Assembly (NCBI GenBank): GCA_022575985.1
Contig: JAKSXM010000107.1
Span: 4,154,001 to 4,218,000, forward strand
DNA from: Anagrus nilaparvatae
Taxonomy: Eukaryota > Arthropoda > Insecta > Hymenoptera > Mymaridae
Direction: 5' to 3'
Length of the DNA: 64,000 nt
The first letter of the stretch is position 1, and each line of letters begins with the position of its first letter. Below, one piece after another: positions 1 through 10,780 of this stretch. Under the pieces are notes generated by a model. The model did not search any database and was not told the DNA's origin. It worked only from the letters and a program-made list of their open reading frames with translations. A program made the translations under genes and the position numbers.

Positions 1-350
1 CATCAAATCGCATTTTTTTCACTAGAAAATTATTCTAAACGACTAAATTAGTTTAAAAAAAATGTTTTAGGTGGGAAAAACACTTTTAATTGAAAAAAAA
101 ATTGATTTTTTTATTTTTTTTTTAAATTTTTTTTACCTTTTTTTTTTTTTTTTTTGAATACTAAAATAACCTTAAACATAATAATACAATTATTTTTTAT
201 TCAATGGATAAAATGATTGTATATCCTCCAATATTTGCAAAAATAGATTTGAATTTTTATATTTTTGTCGCCAAAGAAATTCACACAAGTACGAATCAAT
301 CATGTTTCTATGTGTCCCGCACTCTTTTTTTGTTCTACCTACCTTTTGTT
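1..350. other. A/T-rich sequence, no gene seen
   Basis: Long T and A runs lead into the minisatellite that starts at about 351. I see no exon, splice pair or RNA gene here. A short open frame on the plus strand from 204 simply runs into the minisatellite and has no recognisable protein features. Confidence 0.6.
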
Positions 351-893
351 AAACCTACCCCCCATGCTGTACTCGCACCTACCCCTAGAGTAAGTAAAAT
401 TTTGGGGGTCGAGGGGGCGAGGCCCCCCGTGGGGGTATGGGGGCGAAGCCCCCAATAAAGAAAAAAGCAAATTAAACCTACCCCCAATGCTGTACTCGCA
501 CCTACCCCTAGAATAAGTAAAATTCTGGGGGTCGAGGGGGCAAAGCCCCCCGTGGGGGTATGGGGGCGAAGCCCCCAATAAAGAAAAAAGCAATTTAAAC
601 CTACCCCCAATGCTGTACTCGCACCTACCCCTAGAATAAGTAAAATTCTGGGGGTCGAGGGGGCAAAGCCCCCCGTGGGGGTATGGGGGCGAAGCCCCCA
701 ATTATAAAAAAAGTAATTTAAACCTTCCCCCAATGCTGTACTCGCACCTACCCCTAGAATAAGTAAAATTCTGGGGGTCGAGGGGGCAAAGCCCCCCGTG
801 GGGGTATGGGGGCGAAGCCCCCAATTATAAAAAAAGTAATTTAAACCTTCCCCCAATGCTGTACTCGCACCTACCCCTAGAATAAGCAAAATC
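351..893. repeat. GC-rich minisatellite, 123-bp unit, about 4.4 copies
   Basis: Units begin at 351, 474, 597, 720 and 843, an exact 123-bp spacing, and the last unit is cut short at about 893. Each unit holds a C-rich part followed by GGGGGTCGAGGGGGC and two short G/C hairpins of the form GGGGGCGAAGCCCCC. The unit stands out from flanks that are nearly all A/T. Because 123 is divisible by three, minus-strand reading frames stay open across the array and give an apparent protein of 41-residue repeats; I regard that as a by-product of the period, not as a gene. Units 2-4 are closest to one another, which suggests recent expansion. Confidence 0.9.
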
Positions 894-1039
894 CTTAAAA
901 TTTTTAACAAATTTTCAAAATTATTAAAAATTTTTTTAACTAATTTTTTTTTTTTTTTTGCATTTTTCCCACCCAAAACTTATTGTTAACTTCATTTTAA
1001 GTGTTTTTAAGCAATTTCCAGCAAAAATTTTAGCGATTT

Positions 1040-1063
1040 GGTGGGGGGGGGGGGGGGGGGGGG
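1040..1063 (+). repeat. Homopolymer G tract (about 24 G)
   Basis: An uninterrupted run of about 24 G follows TTTGGT. It is G-quadruplex-capable and its length is likely polymorphic or uncertain in assembly. It lies immediately before the inverted repeat at 1079-1291. Confidence 0.9.
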
Positions 1064-1078
1064 GAAACGAAGAAGATC

Positions 1079-1291
1079 CCAAAAAAGTTATTTTTAGCTA
1101 AAGCTTAACATTTATATGAGTTAAAAAAAAAATTGGTCCAAAAAAATTAAGGTAATTGTCCGATTATAAAAAAATCACTTATTTTTCTCTTCCAGATCCT
1201 GCTCCGGCCAATTACCTTAATTTTTTTGGACCAATTTTTTTTTTTAACTCATAAAAATGTTAAACTTTAGCTACAAATAACTTTTTTGGCC
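1079..1291. repeat. Inverted repeat, arms about 80 bp
   Basis: The left arm (about 1079-1160) reads AAAAAAGTTATTTTTAGCTA onward and includes ATTGGTCCAAAAAAATTAAG. The right arm (about 1207-1291) is its reverse complement with a few mismatches and a small indel. A loop of about 46 bp separates them. It looks like a small foldback or MITE-type element; I could not define a target-site duplication. Confidence 0.8.
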
Positions 1292-1372
1292 ATTAAATGC
1301 CCCTAAGTGGCCGTTTAGCCAAGAAAACCTTCAATTTTTGTAAATTCAGAAGTGGAAAAAAAACTCGCGCGC

Positions 1373-1581
1373 TGTGTCCACTATGACGATTTAGGCATCG
1401 GTCCAACTAGGCACCCACGGCACGACTAAATGGCTAAACGAAAACTAACGCGACTTGCCAGGTGTTCCTAAAATGGTTCAAAGTTTTTTTAGGAGGGGTC
1501 ACCAACCATCGCCCATTGTGCATGTCTGAGATCCAGACATGTCGAAAAAAGTAGGATGACGAAATCGTCATAGTGGACACA
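1373..1581. mobile_element. Short non-autonomous element with perfect 20-bp inverted ends
   Basis: TGTGTCCACTATGACGATTT at 1373-1392 recurs exactly as its reverse complement at 1562-1581. The 209-bp interval is GC-richer than its flanks and contains an internal hairpin (CATGTCTG ... CAGACATG, about 1521-1543). There is no coding capacity. I see no convincing target-site duplication, so the superfamily is unknown. Confidence 0.75.
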
Positions 1582-1819
1582 CGGAGGGTTAAGAATTACT
1601 GAAAATTGTTTTTGTTGAAAATTACTGTAAATATAAAAGCTTTTACGATATTGGATAAATTATATTTGGAGCGTCCTATAAGATTGGAGTTTTTTTTATA
1701 ATAATTAATTAATTTTTTTTTCACTAGAAATTTAATTTTATGAGTTGTAATAAATAATTAATTATTACATTTTTCTCATTTTATTAATTGTTTTATAATA
1801 TTTTTTTCGAAAATTAGCC

Positions 1820-2234
1820 AGTTTTTTGTCCATTTCTGAGCCAAAAATTAGAATTTAAAATTTTAGATAGCAGATTCGGATTCTGCATACTCAAAAACCC
1901 CACGAGATACACAGAAAGTAATTTCTTCTATAATCTAAGAGATTCGGCAAATTTTCTGGAAAATTGGCCAATTTTCGCTCAAAAATAAGGGTAGGAATAA
2001 AATTGGGGTTAAAGTTAATGAAATTTTTAATATTTATGACTTTGCAAACTCCTAGATACAATTTTTAAGACATAAAATTAAATTTAAAGCAATAATTTGA
2101 AACCGAGTTAAAGTATTTGGCAAATTTTTGGTCTGAAATAAGGGTTGGGATCAAATTGAGGATAAATTCGATTAAAATTTCAATAATTGGGCCCCCGCTA
2201 ACCCCTAGATACAGTTTTTATGCCAAAAAATTAA
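1820..2234 (+). repeat. Degenerate ~160-bp tandem repeat, left part
   Basis: Related units contain a core close to AAAAATAAGGGTAGGGAT, seen at about 1980 and 2135, with a weaker unit before them. The same repeat resumes at 7344-7538, where the core lies at about 7410. Removing the intervening element restores a spacing near 165 bp, so the array was once continuous and was split by the insertion at 2235-7339. Confidence 0.75.
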
Positions 2235-3948
2235 AGAGCATCCCAGAATATTAGGGGAAAATAATCTGCACCAGAATGATATCTAAAAAATCTTTTACAG
2301 ATTTTTTATACATAATACAAATAATAAGTTCCCCGTTGAAATTTTGTCCCCAGCTGCATTTCATGGGGCAGGGGGGGGGGGGCAAAAACGTGTTTTTTTT
2401 CTCAAAAATTCATATCTCTGGTTCCTTAGTACCAAAATAAGTCTACATGGTCTTAAAAGATTTGTCTTTGATACCTTTTTCACATACAAAAGTCAAAAAA
2501 TAATTTTGCTCACTTTAGGAACCCTTAAATAAAAAAATAATGAAGACTAACATTAAAAATTTTATTTTAAAATTCAATTATTTTGCTATATCAAAAATTA
2601 CCTCTCTGGAAAATTTATATTTTTTTTATCTATCAAAGCCCTTCAAAATTTAGAGCAAATTTGAGCCGCGGGGATTATACCAAGAGGATTGTCAACTGTT
2701 TGGGAATACGATTTGCTTCTAATTTTCAAAACAGGTTGTGGTAGTTGAGAAAACATCCTTCATACCCTCAGTTTACTCGAATGGGCCTCCTGCTCCTAGA
2801 AATTAGACCCTATTGCAGGGTTATATGCTATATAAGATAGGACTTTTTAGGCTATCCTCTAAATGGCGCTGGTACCTCGTAAGTAAACTAAATACCTTCC
2901 GGTTGGACTCATTTCTTTTAAGTATTTATCACCTTTTGATCCCCGTAAACCGAATTTTTTTATCAGTAATTCTCTTACCGTTATCGCCAGTAAACCAATT
3001 GAATATATTTGGCCAAAAATGTCCAATTTTTAAATTGCTGCAAAAATTGTAATTTTTTACTAAAATGGGTTTTATAGATCTCAAAATTTTTGTACAAGCT
3101 CCTAGTTTTTAAAAGTTTTTACTCATTCCTTTTGCTTCAGTTTTTTTCGTTATATAGCTCAATAAAGATGGTATTTAAAATATTAGTAGTGTTCATTAAA
3201 ATATCTTAAAGCGGGACTCTGACTTTAAATTTTTATATCTCGCAAACAATTGATGGAAAATAAACGAGTAAAGACTTTTTAAAATTTAGAAGCTTGTACA
3301 AAATTTCTGAGATCTATAAAACCCATTTTAGTAAAAAATTACAATTTATGCAGCAATTTAAAAATTGGTCATTTTTGGCCAAATATGTTCATTTGGTTTA
3401 CTGACGATAACGGTAAGAGAATTACTGATAAAAAAATTCGGTTTACGGTTATCAAAAAGTGATAAATACTCAAAAAAAATGAGAACAACCGGAAGGTATT
3501 TGGTTTACTTACAAGGTAGCAGTGTCATTTAGAGGATAGCCTAAAAAGTCCTATCTTATATAGCATATATCCCTGCTATAGGGTCTAATTTCTAGGACCA
3601 GGAGGCCCATTCGAGTAAACTGAGGATATAAAGGATGTTTTCTCAACTACCACAACCTGTTTTGAAAGTTAGAAGCAAATCGTATTCCCAAACAGTTGAC
3701 AATCCCCTTGGTATCTCCAAAAAACCCCATAAAAAATTTTAGTTTTTTTGAAATTTTAACGGTTTTCGCGGCTCAAATTTGCTCTAACTGGGCTCATTTT
3801 GAAGGGCTTTGATAGATAAAAAAAATATAAATTTTCCAGAGAGGTAATTTTTCATATAGCAAAATAATTGAATTTTATAGTAAAATTTTTAATGTTAGTC
3901 TTCAGTATTTTTGAATTTATGGGTTCCTAAAGTGGGCAAAATTATTTT

Positions 3949-6900
3949 ACTGGATTTGTCAATGCAGCGTCGCTTAAACGCCATTTCAAGCAATTTCGTG
4001 AATTACTTGAGGATGATTCATCCTATCATGTGATGGGAGTTGCTGAATCTCGTTTTGGTGATGCTGTTGATGACAATATCGTAGCAATTAAGGGATACAG
4101 TTTGATCAGGCAAGATCGTAACACCCAAGGTAGTGGGGTCGTTTTATACATTAAAAACAACTTAAGAGCCAAGGTTTTAGCACGATCCAATACAACACAA
4201 AAAGGCAAACCCACTTGCTTTGAATACATAATGTGTCGCATTTCAGGCAAGGAAACTCCACCTATCTTTGTCTGCGTAATATATCGTCCATCTTATGTCC
4301 CCTTTGATGAAGATCTTCAGTTTTTATCTAACTTAAGGGACCTAAGCTCCAACTATAGTCATAAAATAATCATGGGTGATCTAAATATTGACATGCTTAA
4401 TAATAGCAGCAATACTGTTTCTCTTAAAAATCTATTTAGTGAGTTATCACTCCGCTTAATAAATCATCAAAAAACTCGTCGCCCACCAGGCTCCAGCATA
4501 TGCAATACCTGGATTGATGTTATGTGTGTGGATAATAATGATACAGTCCTCAACTACCACAATAAAATTCCACCTTTTTTAAGTGACCATAATCTCATTG
4601 ATGTAGAGATTAAAATTTTCATTCCCAAAATTCCTAAGGAGAGTTTCTCTTACAGGAAACTAAACAGCATAACTCCTGAAGCTATTAACGAGGAACTGTC
4701 TCAGTCTGATTGGTCAGCATTTGATACTAATTTTCACTTAGACTCTGCTGTCTCCATTCTTAGCGATAACCTACAGGCTGCTATTGACAAACTGGCCCCA
4801 CTTAAAACTATTAACCCTAAAAAACACAAACATCCGTGGATTGATGATAAGCTGAACTTTCTAATACTAAAGCGTAAATCCATCGAACGCCGATATCTAA
4901 ATTCAAAAAATGCTTCTTTACTAACAGACATACTTCAACTTACTGAGGAAATTGAGTCCCTTTCTGAAGTTGCGCATAACACATTTTTACGTACAAGACT
5001 TGACGAAGCAATTGACAACAAACGTGACATTTGGCGGGAAATGAGACACTTGGGACTGTTACCTTGTCCACGTAGTGATCTCCATGGATTTTCTCCGGAT
5101 GATCTCAATATTTATTTTGCTGGAGTTTCAACTTCAACAACAGAAAATATTGATGAAACTAACGAGTTGATTAGTTCAGCATCTAATGATGGGTTTAATT
5201 TTACAGAGGTAACCCTACAGGATGTAATTCTTGCAGTAGCCCACTTTTCTTCACAGGCTACTGGTACTGATGGTATACCTCATAAGATAATAGCAAAGTC
5301 ACTTCCTGTTATTGGCCCATTATTGGTCAAGCTCTTTAATGCATCTCTAACAGAAGGGATCTTCCCTACAGCTTGGAAAAAATCACTGTTGACAGCTATT
5401 AAAAAGATTTCAGTCCCATCTACACCATCAGACTTCCGCCCTGTTGCTCTTCTTTGTTTCTTGGCAAAAGTACTCGAAAAACTAGCGCATGACCAGATAA
5501 CCAGTTACATTAGACAGAACAGGTTGATTGACCCATTACAGACTGGCTTTAGACCCTACAGTAGTACAGAAACAGCTCTACTAAAATTAACAGAGGACAT
5601 TAGGTTTGGCAAAAGTAAAAGACTAGTAACGATACTACTGCAGTTTGACTTCAGCAAGGCGTTCGATTCAATAGCTCCTTCGAAACTTATAGTCAAATTA
5701 AAATCTATGGGTTTCTCAAAGAACGCCTTGCTGTGGATCAAATCTTATCTCCAAGGTAGACAGTTACAAGTTACTACAAGAACATCATCCTCAAATCCCC
5801 TTGGAGTTAATCTTGGTGTTCCACAGGGGTCCGTACTGGGCCCACTCCTGTTCTGCCTCTATATTAATGATGTCAAGCAACATTTGGATGCAGACATATA
5901 TCATCTTTTATACGCGGACGATTTGCAAATTTATGTGCAAACTTCCCCTGAAAAAATAAAAGAAGCATTACAAAAGCTTTCATCAGCAGCTAATAACATC
6001 AGTATTTGGGCCAAAAACGTATCCCTGAGACTTAATCCGGACAAGACAAAAGCCATATATTTTGGCACCAGCCATTTTGTTGACCAACTAGACAAACTAA
6101 ATCTGCCTGGGGTGGTTGTAAGTGAGGGAGTCACTGTACCTTTCACTAGCGAGGTTACAAGTCTGGGAGTAATTTTAGACAACAAATTGACCTGGGAATC
6201 ACATATTTCACTTGTGAGTAAAAAAGTCAACAGAGTACTTTACACACTGCGATTTATTAGGCAATGTACAAACGAAGATTTAAGAATCAAGCTTATACAA
6301 GCATTAGTGGTACCCCACTTAGACTATTGCTCTGTTGTATACCTAGACTGCTCGATAAATCTGAAAGACAGAATACAAAGACTGAGTAATACATGTTTAA
6401 GATACATTTATGGAATCGGCAGGGACACACATATTACTCCTTACAGAGACAAATTAGGGTGGTTAACCACAAACAATCGTAGGTTATATTTTATGTCCAT
6501 CATTATATATAAAATACTTCGTTTGCATCAGCCTGAATACTTAACTCACATTTTCAAATAGTACGTTCCCAAAGAGACAGCCAGAGGTGAGTTAATAACA
6601 CGTGAATTAGAAACCCCTGAACGTGAAAAATGGCATGGTGACTGCTCATTCCAAGTACAGGGTACAAAATGTTGGAATTCCCTCCCTTCATCAATACGAT
6701 TCCTCCCCTCACCTAACTCTTTTAAGGCAGGTTTATTAAAGTACTTAAAAAGCTCTAGTCATACATACAAAGACTCAGTCTTTTAATAATGTTTTATCAA
6801 GACTAAAAGCATTGATGTTATTAAAAATTTAGTATTTCCTTATTTCCTGTTACTATTGTCTGTTTTACTCATTGTTGCCATGATGTTACTAAAATTGTTT

Positions 6901-7058
6901 CATTTGATATAATTATGTTATATAATGTTATTAATAATTTATTGCATAGTTACATCTATATTTTATAAACTTTATACATATACTGTTATATTTCTGTATC
7001 ATATTTTGTTCTGGACAAATAAATCATATTTACATTTACATTTACATTTACATTTACA
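3949..7058 (+). mobile_element. 5'-truncated non-LTR retrotransposon (LINE) with ATTTAC-repeat tail
   Basis: The element interrupts the right arm of the palindrome: the undamaged left arm reads straight through the junction, which places the insertion between ATTATTTT (3941-3948) and TTTTTTGACTTTTG (about 7059). It begins part way through an endonuclease domain, so the 5' end including ORF1 is missing. The 3' end has AATAAA near 7018 and about five copies of ATTTAC instead of poly(A). The duplicated target is at most a few T/A bases and cannot be resolved. The reverse transcriptase motifs place it in the jockey/CR1-type group; I do not assign a clade. Confidence 0.9.
3954..6786 (+). pseudogene. 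LINE ORF2 (endonuclease-reverse transcriptase), truncated and with an internal stop
   Basis: The frame is open from the element's 5' edge (about 3954); the first ATG is at 4027/4030. Counting from 4030, apurinic-type endonuclease motifs are GDLN near residue 116 and SDHN further on. Reverse transcriptase follows, with FDFSKAFD near 539, GVPQGSVLGPLLF, and the catalytic YADD at 628-631. A TAG at 6559-6561 ends the frame after 843 codons, but the same frame continues as plausible C-terminal sequence (ending KYLKSSSHTYKDSVF) to TAA at 6784-6786. The copy therefore lacks the start of the endonuclease and has one premature stop. It is probably inactive, although otherwise well preserved. Confidence 0.9.
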
Positions 7059-7343
7059 TTTTTTGACTTTTGTATGTGAAAAAGGAAAAATAAAAATCTT
7101 ATTCCCCAAATTTTTTAAGACCATGTAGACCTATTTTGGTACTAAGGAACCAGAGATATGAATTTTTGAGAAAAAAAGAGAAAAAAAACACTCTTTGCCC
7201 CCCCCTGCCCCATGAAATGCAGCTGGGGGCAAAATTCCAACGGGGAACTTATTATTTTTTTATGTATATAAACAATCTGTAAAAGGTTTTTTAGATGTCA
7301 TTCTGGTGCAGATTTTCCCCTAATATTCGGGGATGCTCTTTAA

Positions 7344-7538
7344 AGCAATAATTTAACAGCGATTTAAAACATTGTGTAAATTTGCTCGAAAATTGGCGAA
7401 TTTTTTGGTCAAAAATAAGCGTAGGGATTAAATTGGGGTTAAACCCGATTAAAATTTCAATCTTGTTGACTTCACAAACCGCTTGATACCGTTTATATGC
7501 CAAAAAATTAAATTTAAAGCAATAATTTAAAAGCGATT
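7344..7538 (+). repeat. Degenerate ~160-bp tandem repeat, right part
   Basis: This continues the array of 1820-2234 in the same orientation, with AAAGCAATAATTTAA, the AAAAATAAGCGTAGGGAT core near 7410, and ATGCCAAAAAATTAAATTT. It ends where the TA-flanked palindrome begins at 7541, so two separate large elements have landed in or beside the same array. Confidence 0.75.
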
Positions 7539-7540
7539 TA

Positions 7541-9153
7541 AGTGGCTAAAAATTCTTTCAGAATCTGACATTAGTTTTCACCTACAACCCTTAAAAATAC
7601 CCTAAAAACGGGGGTGAAAGGGGTAGGTCAGGCGTTATTAGGAAATGTTTGAAAAAATCAATGAAAAAAGTATCCAATTTTATTGAAAAATGTTTGAAAA
7701 TAATATTTTTTATGTAAATTTAAGTAAACTTCGTATACATTGAGGTCTCATACATTTTGGCCCTATTTACAACCCTTAAAAGGTTGATAGGGGTGGTACT
7801 CCAGACAAAATACGGGTTTGGTTGTATTATCACTGGCGAAAACCAGATTTGCTTTACTATATGTTTTTTGGATCGCTGAACAAGAAAATCGGGGTAATTT
7901 GGCAGAGAAATTGGGGCTTCAGCCAAAAATTTGCAAAAACTACCCCCAAAAAGGAGTTTTTTTACATGTTCGCATTTTGAGCACTCAGATTTGCACCATA
8001 CGGGTTTTTTGGGTCGCTGATTAATAATTTCGACTCCTTTTTCATATATAATTAAGATTTCACCCTTAAAATAGCTAGAACTACCCCTAAAAGGGGTGTT
8101 TTTGCTAATTTTGCACTTTGAGCGTCCAAAGTACGTTCTTTTACGTTTTTGGGGCCGCTAATCAAGAATTTCGACTCCTTTTTCATAAATAATTAAAATT
8201 TCACCCTTAAAGCAGTTAAAACTACCCCTAAATGGGGTGTTTTTGTTATTTTCGCACTTTGAGCATCCAGGATATACCCATATTAGGGGTATTTTTAGCT
8301 ATTTTAAGGGTGAAATATTGATTATTTATGAAAAAGAAGTCGAAATTCTTGATTAGTGGCCCAAAAAACGTATAAGAACGTACTTTAGACGCTCAAATTG
8401 CAAAAATAGCATAAATACCCCTTTTAGGGGTAGTTCTAGCATTTTTAAGGGTGAAATTTTAATTATATATAAAAAAGGAGTCCAAATTCTTGATTAGCGA
8501 CCCAAAAAACCTATATGGGCATATACTGGATGCTAAAAGTACGAAAATAGCAAAAACACCCCCTTTTCGGGGGGGTTGTTTTAACTAATTTAGGGGTGAA
8601 ATTTTAATTGTTTATGAAAAAGAAGTCGAAATTATTGATCAGCGACCCAAAAAACCCGTATGGTGCAAATCTGAGTTGCTCAAAATGCGAATATGTAAAA
8701 AAAACTCCTTTTTGGGGGTAGTTTTTGCAAATTTAAGGGTGAAGCCCCAATTTCTCTGCAAAATTACCCCGATTTTCTTGTTCAGCGACCCAAAAAACAT
8801 GTAGTAAAGCAAATCTGGTTTTCGCCAGTGATAATTAATTATAATTATTATTATGTATTAGTATTAATACAACCAAACCCGTATTTTGTCTGGAGTAGCA
8901 CCCCTATCAACCTTTTAAGGGTTGTAAATAGGGCCAAAATGTATGAGACCTCAATGTAAACGTAGTTTACTTAAATTCACATAAAAAATATTATTTTCAA
9001 ACATTTTTCAATAAAATTAGATACTTTTTTCATTGATTTTTTCAAACATTTCCTAATAACGCCTGACCTACCCCTTTCACCCCCGTTTTTAGGGTATTTT
9101 TAAGGGTTGTAGGTGAAAACTAATGTCAGATTCTGAAAGAATTTTTAGCCACT
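7541..9153. mobile_element. 1.6-kb palindromic element flanked by TA, with internal tandem units
   Basis: The ends AGTGGCTAAAAATTCTTTCA (7541) and its complement (ending 9153) are bordered by TA (7539-7540 and 9154-9155). Arms are about 7541-8287 and 8512-9153. The arms contain tandem units of about 140 bp built around GGTTTTTTGGGTCGCTGA, with TTCACCCTTAAA and CTACCCCTAAA phrases. There is no coding capacity. TA duplication suggests a Tc1/mariner-type mobiliser, but the TA could also be part of the terminal repeat. It was possibly a landing site for unequal exchange, since unit numbers differ between arms. Confidence 0.85.
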
Positions 9154-9155
9154 TA

Positions 9156-10080
9156 TCTATAAGGGAATATACTTATTTTTGCTCATTTCCAAAACTCTCC
9201 GTCCCGGCGTTAATGAGTTAAAAAAAAAATACAGTGTAATTTTATGCTTCGCACGGTCTATCATTGTTACTTGTTAGCAATGATCTAGTATATCATTCAA
9301 GCCAACCAAGATCAAGAATAAATCTTAAGTTTTTGTTATAATATAAGTAGCTTGCTGCATATGAGTCAATTTGTCATGTGTAGTGATTACAAATATAATA
9401 TAACTGCACAACATCGGTCATTTAAATGATTAATTATTGATGTTGATATAAAAGACTTAAAATTAGTCAAAGCGTTTATATGATTTTGTTTTTCATTTGG
9501 GATGAATCATAAATAAATAATTGTTTCATTGCACGCGTTAAAACTGACAACTATTTTAACTAACCGAGAAACTTTCATTTTTATTGATTTTGATAAAAAA
9601 CCAAGTGTTAAACCACGAGAGAGAAAAAATTAGGTTTGATCTTAGCATGCTGTCTGCATTAATTGCCCCATTAAACTTTTATGCTTAGTGAAATTTTATT
9701 GAATTTCTTACTAAAAAAACGAATTTTTTGAAAATGAAATGACAGACAAAATCTACACGCATTTATTAAATAACATAGGCCAAATATAACGAGTACGGTT
9801 TTGGTTTTGAAAAAGAAATCTTTTATTTATTCTTTTAAGATCGCTTGAAACTTCAAGCATTTGCTTGTATCTGGCAAAAATGCGTCTGTTTGAAGTTTCA
9901 AGTAAAGCTGCCTTACAGTGTATTTATATATTACGACCCCCAGAAATTTAATTTCATCCCCTATAAAATATGGGGTAAATTATTATAAAAAACGCTGCCA
10001 AATTATTGACACTAATGCTCCTCAAGCAACAACAAAATATTCAATAAAGTATAATATAACTTAAAAAAGACTAATAATTA
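9156..10080. other. Spacer, no gene seen
   Basis: AT-rich spacer with two small inverted repeats: ATCATTG ... CAATGAT near 9261-9285, and CTTGAAACTTCAA ... TTTGAAGTTTCAAG at about 9844-9902. I find no exon with matching splice sites and no RNA gene. Confidence 0.5.
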
Positions 10081-10099
10081 TCTTTTCCTTGATATTGTC

Positions 10100-10780
10100 A
10101 TTTTAAACTCCGGCTGACTCCGGCGTAGACAAAATTAGGTACTTCGTCCAAAAAGAAAAAAAATTTAATGGTGTTTTTTTTATTTTCAAATAAAAAAAAT
10201 TTTGAAGAAAAAAATTTTCGGAAATTGGGTATCAAATCCAAAAAATCGAGTAAAAATGATATTTTTAAAAGTAATCCGAGAAAATGAGTAAAACAGATAT
10301 TCTTAAAACTATAGTACTTCCTTGAAAAAAAATTAGGTGCTACGTCCAAGAAAAAAAAAAATTAGTGTTTTAGGCAAAAATTTTGAGACAAAAATTTAAA
10401 AAAAAAATAATTATCAGATTCAAGATATCGAGTAAAAACTATATCTAGATATGAGTACTTTCGTAGAAAAAAATGAGGTATTACGTCCAAATAAAAAAAA
10501 CAAAAGTAGTTTGAGATTTTTTTCAAAAAAAATTACGTCTTAAAATCATAAAGTTAAGCTCCAGTTCAGATCAATAATTTCTAATAAATTTATTAATACC
10601 ATAATGATTGTGAAATATCACCGGTTACATACATACATAAATATACATATACACACGCACACATACAGAATTTTTTTAAAAACCGGTTTTTTATTTTCCT
10701 AGGGTCTCAAAACGTGCTTGTATGCCAAAAAATCAAAAATCAAAATTTCACCTATCACAATATAAATAGTTAAAATTTAC
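10100..10780. repeat. Dispersed A-rich repeat, copy 1
   Basis: Degenerate internal units each carry a TACGTCCAA or ACTTCGTCCAA phrase (about 10138, 10340, 10460) and a YATCGAGTAAAAA phrase. The same sequence is found in inverse orientation at about 46740-47230, including the block around CAAAACGTGCTTGTATGCC (about 10708) that matches the complement of 46790-46815. A short CA/TA-rich insertion sits at about 10620-10670. No protein is encoded; the repeat class is unknown. Confidence 0.7.

Larger units (their letters stand above)
2235..7339. mobile_element. Large palindromic (foldback) element flanked by TTAA, carrying a LINE
   Basis: The outer ends are AGAGCATCCC at 2235 and its complement ending at 7339. 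Both are directly bordered by TTAA (2231-2234 and 7340-7343), the target-site duplication typical of piggyBac-type transposition. The left arm is about 2235-3128. The right arm is about 3269-3948 and continues at 7059-7339 after the LINE. The central loop is about 140 bp. Arm identity is high but not perfect. I find no transposase. The TTAA pair suggests a piggyBac-like non-autonomous element, although the end sequence does not show the usual piggyBac CCC start. Confidence 0.8.

Noticed and set aside
335..976. 213-codon minus-strand frame of 41-residue repeats
   Set aside because: It is produced by the 123-bp minisatellite, whose period is a multiple of three; a second frame is also open, and there is no promoter, splice or family evidence.
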